Part shown: piece by piece, positions 30,227 to 38,181 of the stretch
How positions within the stretch are numbered: the stretch's first letter is position 1
Layout: every line of letters begins with the position of its first letter
Assembly: GCF_900107415.1 (NCBI RefSeq)
Contig: NZ_FNPX01000001.1
Span: forward strand, 186,001 to 250,000
Length of the DNA stretch: 64,000 bases
Direction of reading: 5' to 3'
Source of the DNA: Jannaschia faecimaris
GTDB taxonomy: Bacteria; Pseudomonadota; Alphaproteobacteria; Rhodobacterales; Rhodobacteraceae
The notes under the pieces: model-generated
The model's database searches: none
Told to the model about the DNA's origin: nothing
What the model saw: only the letters and a program-made list of their open reading frames with translations
Translations under genes and position numbers: made by a program

Positions 30227-31063
30227 ATGAAACATCTTCTGATCGGCGTAGCCGCGCTGGCACTGACAACGCCGGTTTTTGCCGACGGTCATTCCGAAGT
30301 CACAGCCGACACCGTTCTCGCCACTGTCAACGGCACCGAGATCACGCTGGGCCATGTCATCGCCCTGCGCGAGCGCCTGCCGGCACAGTATCAGCAACTG
30401 CCCGATGACGTGCTGTACCAAGGCATGTTGGACCAGATCATTCAGCAGCAGATCTTAGCCGACGCCGCCGAAACGACCAAGGTCACGGAAGTTGGGCTTG
30501 CCAACGAAATGCGTGCCTACATCGCTAGTCAGGAGCTGGACCGTCTGGCAGCGCAACCGGTCGAAGAAGAGGCTGTACAGGCCGCCTACGACGCCGAATA
30601 CGGAGACGCCGAAGCGGCCCCTGAATTCAACGCCAGCCACATCCTGGTGGAAACCGAGGAGGAGGCGATCGCCCTTATTACCTCGCTAGACGACGGGGCC
30701 GACTTCGGGGAACTTGCGCGCGAGAAGTCGACGGGACCGTCGGGTCCAAACGGCGGTCAACTGGGCTGGTTCGGACCGGGCATGATGGTTCCCAGCTTTG
30801 AGCAGGCCGTGGTCGACATGGAGCCCGGCACCGTCTCCGCCCCGGTGCAGACGCAATTCGGCTGGCACGTCATCAAGCTGAACGAAACCCGGCAGCAGGA
30901 GATCCCAGCCCTCGAACAGGTCCGCTCCGAGTTGGAAGAACTGGTCCGCAGTGCCATGGTTGAAGCCGCGCTGGCCGAGCTAACACAGGCCGCTGACGTG
31001 ACCCGGGAAGACGTTGAAGTCGACCCGACCATGATCCGCAACCAAGACCTTCTGTCGGAGTGA
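30227..31063 (+). CDS. parvulin-type peptidyl-prolyl cis-trans isomerase, periplasmic
   Basis: A 278-residue protein with a signal peptide (MKHLLIGVAALALTTPVFA), a SurA/PrsA-like helical chaperone part (about 25-130) and one rotamase domain (about 135-235, from ASHILVETEEEA to GWHVIKLNE). The frame is open 82 codons upstream, but AAAGGATCG before the ATG at 30227 and the signal peptide fix the start. It should help fold exported proteins, which fits its position divergent from secA. argJ begins 1 base after its stop, an odd pairing by function. Confidence 0.9.
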   Translation: MKHLLIGVAALALTTPVFADGHSEVTADTVLATVNGTEITLGHVIALRERLPAQYQQLPDDVLYQGMLDQIIQQQILADAAETTKVTEVGLANEMRAYIASQELDRLAAQPVEEEAVQAAYDAEYGDAEAAPEFNASHILVETEEEAIALITSLDDGADFGELAREKSTGPSGPNGGQLGWFGPGMMVPSFEQAVVDMEPGTVSAPVQTQFGWHVIKLNETRQQEIPALEQVRSELEELVRSAMVEAALAELTQAADVTREDVEVDPTMIRNQDLLSE

Positions 31064-31064
31064 T

Positions 31065-32432
31065 ATGATGGGCAAAACCGGGAAGAAGACGGCCAAGGGC
31101 GACGCCAAGAAAACGAAGCCTCCCAAGAAGAAGCACCTTCTTGCGCGCATTGCGGAGCTGGAGGCGCAGCTGAAAGGCCCGAAGGGGCCGCTGGTCTCGC
31201 CGCTGGCCCCCGACTTCCCGGAGTTGCCCGTCATCGACGGCGTACGTTTCGCGACGGCGCAGGCGGGCGTCAAATCCGGCTTCAAGGAGGGCGGCCGCCC
31301 CGATGTCATGATGGCGGAAATCGCGGCCGGGTCAGCTATGGCGGGCGTTTTCACTACTTCGGCCACACGGTCGGCGGCCGTGCGCGACTGCCAGGCCAAA
31401 CTCAAGAAGCGCGCAGCCTCGGGCGGTTGGGCCATCCTTGTGAACTCCGGCAATTCCAACGCGTTTACCGGTGCGGTCGGCGACACGGCGGTCGACGCGA
31501 TCTGCACAGGCGTCAGTCATGCCCTCGGCCTGCCGGCCAGCCGCGTCCTGACATCCTCCACCGGGGTGATCGGCGAGCCGCTGCCCCACGAGCGTATCAC
31601 CGCCGTTCTGGACGGGCTGGCCACCCAACTGGAGGCTGGTGGCATGGGCACGGCCGCCAGGGCCATCATGACGACCGACACGTTCCCCAAGGGCGCAACC
31701 CGCACCGTGGAGCTGGACGGAAAGACCGTCACCATCGCGGGCATCGCCAAAGGGTCGGGCATGATCGCGCCGGATATGGCCACGATGCTGGCCTATGTCT
31801 TCACCGACGCCAGGATCGGCGACCGCGCATTGCAGACGATGGTTTCGGACCTGACGAAATCGACATTCAACGCGGTGACCGTGGACAGCGACACCTCTAC
31901 CTCCGACACGATGATAGTCGCGGCAACGGGCAAGGCCGGAAATGCGGAAATCACCTCCGCCCGCACAAAGGCAGGCAAGGACTTCAAGGAAGCCCTGCAC
32001 GCGATTCTGCGCGACTTGGCCTTGCAACTGGTGATGGATGGCGAAGGAGCCACCAAACTGGTTGAAGTTCAGGTGACAGGGGCCGCGAATGCGCTGGACG
32101 CCCGCCGCGTGGCCTCCGCCATCGCCAACAGCCCGCTGGTCAAGACGGCCATCGCCGGCGAAGACCCGAACTGGGGCCGCGTCGTCATGGCCGTCGGCAA
32201 ATCAGGTGCCCGCGCCGACCGTGACAGGTTGACCATCCGGTTCGGCGATATCGTCGTGGCACAAGAAGGCCAGCGCAGCCCTGACTACACCGAGGAAGCC
32301 GGGGCCAGCTACATGAAGCGGGACCGCATCCTTCTGTCCGTCGACCTGGGTCTGGGCACCGCCAGCGACACGATGTGGACCTGCGACCTGACCTATCGGT
32401 ATATCGAAATCAACGCAGATTACCGGTCTTGA
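31065..32432 (+). CDS. argJ: bifunctional ornithine acetyltransferase / N-acetylglutamate synthase
   Basis: ArgJ recycles the acetyl group from N-acetylornithine to glutamate in arginine synthesis. It cleaves itself before a Thr nucleophile, here Thr240 in the MATML segment preceded by KGSGMIAPD. The core spans about residues 48-455. The first 45 residues form an unusual Lys-rich, probably helical extension (13 or so Lys) absent from the roughly 405-residue typical enzymes. The start overlaps closely with the PPIase gene (1-base gap), and no other canonical start would remove the extension cleanly. mutT follows 13 bases later. Confidence 0.95.
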   Translation: MMGKTGKKTAKGDAKKTKPPKKKHLLARIAELEAQLKGPKGPLVSPLAPDFPELPVIDGVRFATAQAGVKSGFKEGGRPDVMMAEIAAGSAMAGVFTTSATRSAAVRDCQAKLKKRAASGGWAILVNSGNSNAFTGAVGDTAVDAICTGVSHALGLPASRVLTSSTGVIGEPLPHERITAVLDGLATQLEAGGMGTAARAIMTTDTFPKGATRTVELDGKTVTIAGIAKGSGMIAPDMATMLAYVFTDARIGDRALQTMVSDLTKSTFNAVTVDSDTSTSDTMIVAATGKAGNAEITSARTKAGKDFKEALHAILRDLALQLVMDGEGATKLVEVQVTGAANALDARRVASAIANSPLVKTAIAGEDPNWGRVVMAVGKSGARADRDRLTIRFGDIVVAQEGQRSPDYTEEAGASYMKRDRILLSVDLGLGTASDTMWTCDLTYRYIEINADYRS

Positions 32433-32445
32433 CGGGTCTTCCCCG

Positions 32446-32844
32446 ATGAAGTCGGTCCTTGTCTCGGCAGTGGCCCTCGTCGATCCGGACGGCCGCGTTT
32501 TGTTGGCGCAGCGCCCACCGGGCAAGGCGATGGCTGGCCTGTGGGAATTTCCGGGAGGCAAGGTCGAAGCAGGCGAAACCCCCGAAGCCGCCCTGATCCG
32601 CGAATTGCAGGAGGAGCTGGGGATCGATACCTGGGCCAGTTGCCTTGCCCCATTGACGTTCGCGTCGCATTCCTATGACGACTTTCACCTGCTGATGCCC
32701 CTGTTCATTTGCCGCAAGTGGCAAGGTCAACCCGTGGCGCGCGAGGGGCAGGTCCTGAAATGGGCCCGCCCCAAGGATCTGCGAGATTATCCCATGCCGG
32801 CGGCGGATATTCCCTTGATCCCGATCTTGCGCGATTGGCTTTGA
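32446..32844 (+). CDS. mutT: MutT-type Nudix hydrolase (8-oxo-dGTP diphosphatase)
   Basis: A 132-residue enzyme expected to sanitise the nucleotide pool by hydrolysing 8-oxo-dGTP. The Nudix box is complete (GGKVEAGETPEAALIRELQE at 37-56, then ELGI), and the MutT-typical GLWEFPGG precedes it. The argJ-mutT pairing is frequent in Rhodobacterales, as I recall it. An AT-rich stretch starts just after the stop. Confidence 0.92.
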   Translation: MKSVLVSAVALVDPDGRVLLAQRPPGKAMAGLWEFPGGKVEAGETPEAALIRELQEELGIDTWASCLAPLTFASHSYDDFHLLMPLFICRKWQGQPVAREGQVLKWARPKDLRDYPMPAADIPLIPILRDWL

Positions 32845-32905
32845 GACCCGAACCGCGGATCAAAAAGTTATTATTTCGATTATTTTTTACTTCCTTTGAG
32901 CGAGA

Positions 32906-32927
32906 GTTGCCTTAAAAAGGGGTATAA
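32906..32927 (+). promoter_or_regulatory. candidate promoter of the 42-codon gene
   Basis: A perfect TATAAT lies at 32922-32927 in an AT-rich patch that stands out from the GC-rich surroundings, 27 bp before the start codon. A TTG-type -35 is not at the normal distance: TTGCCT (32906) is 10 bp away and TTGAGC (32895) 21 bp. So either the -35 is weak or another factor assists. Confidence 0.5.
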
Positions 32928-32953
32928 TAACGCACGCCAAAGGAGGACGTGGC

Positions 32954-33082
32954 ATGCTCAAAACGATCGTGATCGGTAATCACCTGTCGATCCAGGGTAC
33001 GCTTGTAGAGATGTTGACGGACGGCCTTTGCCGCGTCCGCGTCGGGACTCAGATCTTTACCGGACGTCTGATCAGCGCCTGA
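32954..33082 (+). CDS. stand-alone 42-residue protein
   Basis: ATG at 32954 opens a 42-codon frame ending TGA at 33082. An ideal ribosome site, AAAGGAGG at 32938-32945, sits 8 bases upstream. The product begins MLKTIVIGNHLSIQGTLVEM and ends FTGRLISA. It looks like a small beta-strand-rich module with alternating hydrophobic residues, one Cys and few charges, and has no membrane helix or signal peptide. It has its own -10 box upstream and a 17-bp perfect hairpin 18 bases downstream, so it is a complete monocistronic unit between mutT and hemH. Third codon positions are G/C-rich as in real genes here. I do not know the family; the fold could be a truncated OB/KOW-type barrel. Confidence 0.75.
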   Translation: MLKTIVIGNHLSIQGTLVEMLTDGLCRVRVGTQIFTGRLISA

Positions 33083-33100
33083 TCGGACGCCAGATTCCAA

Positions 33101-33140
33101 GTAAAAGGCCCCGGAGATTGCTCTCTCCGGGGCCTTTTAC
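33101..33140. terminator. bidirectional intrinsic terminator
   Basis: A perfect 17-bp inverted repeat: GTAAAAGGCCCCGGAGA at 33101-33117 pairs with 33124-33140 around a six-base loop. The A-run on one arm and T-run on the other give a U-tract in both directions. It can therefore end both the rightward 42-codon gene and the leftward hemH transcript, whose stop lies 24 bp away. Confidence 0.9.
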
Positions 33141-33164
33141 GCGTCGGTTCGCGAAGCCCGTTCG

Positions 33165-34220
33165 TCAGACCCAGCCCTTCAGGTTATCGTCGATGATCGA
33201 GCACAGCGCATCGATGTGATCATCGTCATCGTTTAGACACGGGATGTAGTGGAAATGCTCGCCCCCGGCCTCTTCGAAGCTTTCCTTGATCTCTTCGTTG
33301 ATCTCTTCCAGCGTCTCGATGCAATCAGCCGAGAAAGCGGGCGCGCAGACGGCGATGTTCTTCATACCGTCCTCCTCGGCAAGACGGGCAACTTCTTCCA
33401 CGGTGTAGGGCTTAAGCCACTCCTCGGGTCCGAACTTCGACTGGAATGTCGTCTTTATCTTGTGTTCGGGCCAGCCCAGCTTTTCGCGCAGAAGGCGCGT
33501 CGTTTTCTGGCATTGGCAGTGGTACGGATCACCCTGCATCAGGTACCGCTTGGGCACACCGTGGTAGGAACACACCAGAATATCCGGCTCCACGTCCATG
33601 TTGTCATACGCCCGCTTCACCGACCCGGCGAGCGCGGCGATATAGCGGTCGTCGTTGTAATATGGGGCCACAGTGCGGGCATTCGGCTGCCACGTCAGCT
33701 TCATCAGCGCGCGATAGAACTGGTCGATGGCCGTGGCCGATGTCGCACCCGCGTAATGCGGATACAGCGGGAAGAAGACGATCCGGTCACAGCCTGCGGC
33801 CTGCATCTCCTCGACCTTGGAAATGGTCGATGGATTGCCATAGCGCATGCAGTAATCGACCATGACATCCGCGCCGTAAGTCTTCTTCATACGCTCCTTG
33901 ATCGCGGCGGTCTGCGCCTTGGTGATCGTGGCGAGCGGGCTTTCTCCCGCGTCGTGGTTCCAGATCGACTTGTAGGCAGCACCCGATCGGAACGGCCGTG
34001 ACGTCAGGATCACGCCCTGCAGGAGCGGTTGCCAAAGGAAAGGCGAGTAGTCGATGACCCGGCGGTCGGACAAGAACTCCGACAGGTAGCGGCGCATCGA
34101 CCAATAATCGTAACCGTCGGGCGTCCCGAGATTCGCCAGTAGCACGCCCACCTTGCCCATACGAACCTTGGGGTGATCGGCGGGCGCGTGCGGCAGCGGA
34201 TGGAAGCCCATGTCATTCAT
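33165..34220 (-). CDS. hemH: ferrochelatase
   Basis: The terminal enzyme of heme synthesis, inserting Fe2+ into protoporphyrin IX. The 351 residues include the catalytic His220 in SYHGVPKRY, the acidic QSKFGPEEWLKP region and the N-terminal GVLLANLGTP. Several Cys (DPYHCQCQK and two near the C-terminus) leave room for a [2Fe-2S] cluster as in many alphaproteobacterial enzymes, but this cannot be assigned by eye. It lies 5 bases after the upstream methyltransferase gene. Heme supply suits the bc1 operon in the window. Confidence 0.96.
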   Translation of the reverse strand: MNDMGFHPLPHAPADHPKVRMGKVGVLLANLGTPDGYDYWSMRRYLSEFLSDRRVIDYSPFLWQPLLQGVILTSRPFRSGAAYKSIWNHDAGESPLATITKAQTAAIKERMKKTYGADVMVDYCMRYGNPSTISKVEEMQAAGCDRIVFFPLYPHYAGATSATAIDQFYRALMKLTWQPNARTVAPYYNDDRYIAALAGSVKRAYDNMDVEPDILVCSYHGVPKRYLMQGDPYHCQCQKTTRLLREKLGWPEHKIKTTFQSKFGPEEWLKPYTVEEVARLAEEDGMKNIAVCAPAFSADCIETLEEINEEIKESFEEAGGEHFHYIPCLNDDDDHIDALCSIIDDNLKGWV

Positions 34221-34225
34221 CTGTT

Positions 34226-35053
34226 CTATCCTTTGTCAGCGCCCGATTCGGGCCCCAGTTCGGTTACGCCCAGCACGTCCGCCAAACGGGCCTGCGCCGA
34301 TCCGGGGCGCAGTGGTTTCTGTTGCGTGTCCGACGGGGCCCACCCAGTCAGGAACACGATCTCGAAAGTGGCACGAATGCCGTCCCCATCAGGAAAGGCG
34401 TCACGATACATACGGTCGGCGCGCGCGAACAGTTCACGCGGCGGGGTGCGACGATGCCGCGCGGCCAAAGCATTCGTCTCGCCCATGGCCCGCAGGTCGC
34501 GGGCAAGATGCGCAATGTCGCGATAGCGAACGGCGATCGGTTGGCGGTCTGCCACCGGCAGCGCCAGCCCGGCCCGCCCCAGAAGTGCGCCAAGGTCACG
34601 GATTTCACCCATCGGGACCACGCGGGGCGAGAGGCCGCCCATCACCTCGGCTTCCGCCTGCGCAAGTGCCGCGCGCAACTCCACCAGTGTCTCCCCACCC
34701 AGCGTCGCAACCAGAAGCAGGCCATCTTCGCGCAGCGCGCGGCGGCACTGGATCAACTGACCAACTGGGTCATCCGCCCAGTGCAGACACATGGCGTGGA
34801 CGACCAGGTCATGCGCCCCAGGCTCCAAGGCCAAGGTCTCGGCCGCAGGGACCACCTTCGCGCCGGGAACGGCACAGTCCCAGACATACGGGTGGGCCGT
34901 CACGATCGCGGGGGACGTAAACGTCCTGTTAACGTCTTTGAGTCTTTCCTGAACCTCGTCGATTGCGGCTTCGTGCAGGAACCATGCGGAGCCGTCCGCG
35001 CGAGCGCGGTGCTGGGCCAGAGCCTTGGGGTCGGTCAGTTTCAGTTGCACCAT
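34226..35053 (-). CDS. BioC/NDUFAF5-like methyltransferase-domain protein with a degenerate SAM site
   Basis: A 275-residue protein with the C-terminal features of NDUFAF5-type proteins (GWAPSDTQQKPLRPGSA) and mid-region ALREDGLLLVATLGGETL. The usual glycine-rich SAM-binding motif I is not seen: the region after DVNRTF reads TSPAIVTAHPYVWD. Human NDUFAF5 hydroxylates an arginine of complex I; BioC methylates malonyl-ACP. Which, if either, applies here is unclear. No ribosome site precedes the ATG, and the divergent comF start is 17 bp away. hemH follows 5 bases downstream. Confidence 0.8.
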   Translation of the reverse strand: MVQLKLTDPKALAQHRARADGSAWFLHEAAIDEVQERLKDVNRTFTSPAIVTAHPYVWDCAVPGAKVVPAAETLALEPGAHDLVVHAMCLHWADDPVGQLIQCRRALREDGLLLVATLGGETLVELRAALAQAEAEVMGGLSPRVVPMGEIRDLGALLGRAGLALPVADRQPIAVRYRDIAHLARDLRAMGETNALAARHRRTPPRELFARADRMYRDAFPDGDGIRATFEIVFLTGWAPSDTQQKPLRPGSAQARLADVLGVTELGPESGADKG

Positions 35054-35070
35054 GCAGGGGGAGTTAGGTC

Positions 35071-35814
35071 ATGCAGGTTGCGTTGCAAAGGGTTGGCGGG
35101 CGCGCAATGGGCGCAATTCGTGACGCGCTTTACCCCGTGACCTGCATGATGTGCGACAGTCGCGTTGAGGAGGACGGCGCGCTATGCCCCACCTGCTGGT
35201 CCGACACGCCGTTTTTGTCGGGGGCCTGCTGTGACCTTTGCGGCACCAAGTTACCGGGCGATGAGGCAGGCGTGTCGCATTGTGACGGATGCCTCGCGTC
35301 GGGCCGACCATGGGAGGAAGGCCGGGCGGCGCTGGTCTACGGCGCGACCGGACGGCGGATAGTCCTCGCGCTCAAGCATGGCGACCGGACCGAACTGGCT
35401 TCGGGCGCGGCGCGGTGGATGCACAGACGGTCGCGGGATATCCTGACACCAGAAACTCTCCTTGTGCCTGTTCCAGTCCACCGCTGGCGTCTGCTCCGGC
35501 GACGCTACAACCAGGCGGCGCTGCTGGCGCAATCGCTCGCCAGATTGACGGGCGGACCGTGCGATCCGATGGCACTGACCCGGCATCGCCAGACTCTCAG
35601 TCAGGATCACCGCTCTGTCGCGGATCGATTCGCCAATCTTGTCGATGCGATTTCGGTCACGCCGAGCGCGGATGTCTGGGGTCGTCATATCGCCCTGGTC
35701 GATGACGTGATGACCTCGGGGGCGACCCTGGCGTGCTGTGCCGATGTCCTGCGGCGGGCTGGGGCTACACGTATAAGTGTGCTGGTCCTGGCGCGCGTTG
35801 CGAAGGATGGGTGA
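35071..35814 (+). CDS. ComF-family phosphoribosyltransferase-like protein
   Basis: A 247-residue protein. The N-terminal zinc-finger region has paired cysteines (Cys25/28, Cys39/42, Cys54/57, Cys71/74). The C-terminal phosphoribosyltransferase domain carries the PRPP loop ALVDDVMTSGATL and VPVPVHRWRLLRRRYNQA. ComF proteins support uptake and processing of transforming DNA in competent bacteria, and are also kept in species not known to be competent. GGGGGAG precedes the ATG. The gene leads a rightward series with grxC, nitrilase and marR. Confidence 0.9.
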   Translation: MQVALQRVGGRAMGAIRDALYPVTCMMCDSRVEEDGALCPTCWSDTPFLSGACCDLCGTKLPGDEAGVSHCDGCLASGRPWEEGRAALVYGATGRRIVLALKHGDRTELASGAARWMHRRSRDILTPETLLVPVPVHRWRLLRRRYNQAALLAQSLARLTGGPCDPMALTRHRQTLSQDHRSVADRFANLVDAISVTPSADVWGRHIALVDDVMTSGATLACCADVLRRAGATRISVLVLARVAKDG

Positions 35815-35857
35815 CAGCTTATATGCAGGGCTGACAGCCATCTTAGGAGCCATCCCT

Positions 35858-36115
35858 GTGAAATCCGTCGAAGTCTACACCCAGCCGCGCTGCGGCTTCT
35901 GCACCGCCGCAATCCGCCTTCTGGCCAAGAAGGGTGTGCCCGTTAACGAAATCGACGTCAGCCGGGGACCGAATCGCCGGGCCGAGATGATGCAGCGCGC
36001 CAAGGGTCGCCACACCACGCCCCAGATCTTCATCGGCGATACCCATGTGGGCGGCTGCGATGATCTTTTCGCCCTTCAGGGCACGGGCAAGCTCGACGCG
36101 ATGCTACGGGACTGA
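35858..36115 (+). CDS. grxC: glutaredoxin 3
   Basis: An 85-residue dithiol glutaredoxin that reduces disulfides at the expense of glutathione. The active site is Cys12-Gly-Phe-Cys15, a variant of the usual CPYC. HTTPQIFIG and GGCDDL form the glutathione-binding cis-Pro and GG motifs. The start is GTG at 35858, with AGGAG about 9 bases upstream; the longer ATG frame overlaps comF and adds unconserved residues. The TGA overlaps the ATG of the next gene. Confidence 0.94.
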   Translation: MKSVEVYTQPRCGFCTAAIRLLAKKGVPVNEIDVSRGPNRRAEMMQRAKGRHTTPQIFIGDTHVGGCDDLFALQGTGKLDAMLRD

Positions 36116-36945
36116 TGCGCCTCGGGCTTCTGCAGACGTCGGCCTCCGACGAACCCGGTGCGAACCTGACGGCGACGCTTGACCTGTTGTCGGACGCAGT
36201 CGCACAGGGTGCGGAGTTCGTCCTCACGCCCGAGGTGACGAATTGTGTCTCGACCGACCGCGCGCACCAGAAGTCGGTCCTGATGCCCGAGCCGCGGGAT
36301 CCCACCCTGGCCGGCCTGCGCAAGGCCGCCGCGGACCACGGCATCTGGCTGCTAATCGGGTCGCTTGCACTGCGCACGGCCGACCCGCAGGGCCGCTTTG
36401 CAAATCGATCGGTCCTGATCGACCCGACGGGCAAGATTGCGGCGCGCTATGACAAGATCCACATGTTCGACGTGACCGTCTCGGAGACGGAAACCTACCG
36501 CGAATCCGCTGGATACCGCCCCGGGACCCGCGCGACGCTGGCGGCCACGCCTTGGGGCAAACTGGGAATGACGATCTGTTACGATGTGCGCTTTCCAGAG
36601 CTTTACCGGCGACTTGCGCAGGCAGGAGCGTCTTTTCTGACGGTTCCGTCGGCGTTTTCACCGGTTACCGGAGCGGCACATTGGGAAACCCTTTTGCGGG
36701 CCCGCGCAATCGAGACGGGTTGCTTCGTTCTGGCCCCCGCGCAGACGGGCGATCATGCCGCATCGGCAGGCAAGCCACGAAGAACCTATGGTCATTCCAT
36801 GATTGTCGACCCTTGGGGAAAAGTCCTGCTTGACGCGGGCTCCGACACCGGGGCCTACGTAACCGAGATAGATCCCTCCGCCGTAGACGCGGCGCGCGCG
36901 CGCGTGCCGTCGATCGCCGCGGACCAACCGTGGGATGGCCCATGA
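36115..36945 (+). CDS. carbon-nitrogen hydrolase (nitrilase superfamily)
   Basis: A 276-residue omega-amidase/Nit-type hydrolase with catalytic Glu40 (LTPEVTN), Lys114 (RYDKIHMFDV) and Cys155 (GMTICYDVRFPELYR). The IHMFD and CYDVRFPE signatures match Nit1/Nit2-like enzymes, which deaminate deaminated glutathione or alpha-keto-amides. Translational coupling to grxC (TGATG) makes a glutathione-repair role attractive; that is inference from context. Confidence 0.9.
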   Translation: MRLGLLQTSASDEPGANLTATLDLLSDAVAQGAEFVLTPEVTNCVSTDRAHQKSVLMPEPRDPTLAGLRKAAADHGIWLLIGSLALRTADPQGRFANRSVLIDPTGKIAARYDKIHMFDVTVSETETYRESAGYRPGTRATLAATPWGKLGMTICYDVRFPELYRRLAQAGASFLTVPSAFSPVTGAAHWETLLRARAIETGCFVLAPAQTGDHAASAGKPRRTYGHSMIVDPWGKVLLDAGSDTGAYVTEIDPSAVDAARARVPSIAADQPWDGP

Positions 36946-37391
36946 CTGACGAGTCGGACAAGCTGGCAGTCGCGCTCTTCAGCGAAATGCTGATCGCCGA
37001 ACAGCTTGTCCGCGCCCGCCTGTCGCGTGCCCTGCCAAAGGGGATGGAATTGTCGCATTTCACCGTGCTGAACTATCTGGCGCAAACCCCGGTGGAGCGA
37101 AGCCCGGCCGACCTGGCCCGCGTTTTCCACCTGACGCGGGGGGCCATGACCAACACCTTGGCGAAACTGGAATGGGCAGGCCACGTGCACGTCCGCCCCG
37201 ATTGGGACGACGCCAGGCGCAAGCGCGTCTCCATCAGCCCCGCCGGAATCGCGGCGCGTCAGGCGGCTTTGGCCGCGATCCTGCCGATCATGTCGCAGGC
37301 CGTCGGTGACATCGGGCCGCAACGCACCCGTGCAGCCATCCCCGTGTTGCGCGAAATCCGACAGAAATTCGGCTTGCCTGAAGACCTGTGA
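36942..37391 (+). CDS. MarR-family transcriptional regulator
   Basis: A 149-residue winged-helix regulator. The recognition region is SPADLARVFHLTRGAMTNTL and the wing contains DWDDARRKRVSISPAG. The ATG overlaps the nitrilase stop (ATGA), so the frame beginning four codons earlier is not used. MarR proteins are dimeric repressors that release DNA on binding phenolics or on oxidation. Lying last in a grxC-nitrilase unit it may autoregulate it. No Cys is seen, so direct thiol sensing is unlikely. Confidence 0.9.
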   Translation: MTDESDKLAVALFSEMLIAEQLVRARLSRALPKGMELSHFTVLNYLAQTPVERSPADLARVFHLTRGAMTNTLAKLEWAGHVHVRPDWDDARRKRVSISPAGIAARQAALAAILPIMSQAVGDIGPQRTRAAIPVLREIRQKFGLPEDL

Positions 37392-37400
37392 CGCCGCGCG

Positions 37401-38123
37401 TCAGTCGCGCCGGCGGACCATAAGCTGATTGCCTTCCTTGCGCGTCTCCAGCCGTTTGATATCGGCGATCAACTCGCTCAGCTTTCGCTTGCCATAGGTC
37501 CGCGTGTCGAAGTCCGGCACCGCCGCCACGATCGTGGACCCCAGCGCGCCCAAGGCAACCCAGTCGTCTTCCTGCTCCATCTGCTCCATTGCGCGGATGA
37601 TGAGAGGCAGGGCGTCTTGTGGTTTTTGCTTGGACGACGACACCGCCGCGGCGGCCGGACCGCCAGCTGAGCCGGCCGCCTCATCCTGAAGGTTTTCAAT
37701 CAGGATGAATCGGTTGCAAACGTTGCGCAGGGAAACCGGGGCCTTGCCCTCTCCGATGCCGAACACGTCCAGACCTTCCTCGCGGATACGCGAGGCGAGA
37801 CGGGTAAAATCGCTGTCCGACGAAACCAGCACGAAACCGTCGAAGCGGCCCGCGTGCAGAATGTCCATCGCGTCGATCACGAGGCCAATATCGCTGGCGT
37901 TCTTGCCTTTGGTATTGGCGGTTTCCTGATGCGCCGTCAGGCCAAGTTCCAGAACCTTGTCGCCCCAGTTGCGCAATGCGCCCGACGACCAGTCACCATA
38001 GACGCGGCGCAACGCCGGCTCGCCCAGGGTGGTGATCTCCTTCAGGATCGCCTCGGCGAACTTGGCGGGGATGTTGTCGGCGTCGATCAGGACGGCAAGC
38101 AGGGGACGGTCACGCTGGGCCAT
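37401..38123 (-). CDS. NYN-domain (LabA-like) nuclease with C-terminal OST-HTH
   Basis: A 240-residue protein. The N-terminal NYN/PIN-like nuclease domain (about 8-145) has the acidic residues Asp14/Asp16 (LIDADN), Asp78 (ASDIGLVIDAMD) and Asp103/Asp105 (SSDSDF). The C-terminal part (about 165-235) resembles the OST-HTH/LOTUS RNA-binding domain, ending in a basic tail. Such proteins are expected to cut RNA with Mg2+. The role in bacteria is poorly defined; PIN-type nucleases of this group need not be toxins, and no antitoxin gene is adjacent. Confidence 0.86.
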   Translation of the reverse strand: MAQRDRPLLAVLIDADNIPAKFAEAILKEITTLGEPALRRVYGDWSSGALRNWGDKVLELGLTAHQETANTKGKNASDIGLVIDAMDILHAGRFDGFVLVSSDSDFTRLASRIREEGLDVFGIGEGKAPVSLRNVCNRFILIENLQDEAAGSAGGPAAAAVSSSKQKPQDALPLIIRAMEQMEQEDDWVALGALGSTIVAAVPDFDTRTYGKRKLSELIADIKRLETRKEGNQLMVRRRD

Positions 38124-38181
38124 GGCAAAGCTCCTTTTCGGGGACGCCTATCGAAGCGATTGCGGAGCGTCCACCGACGCA

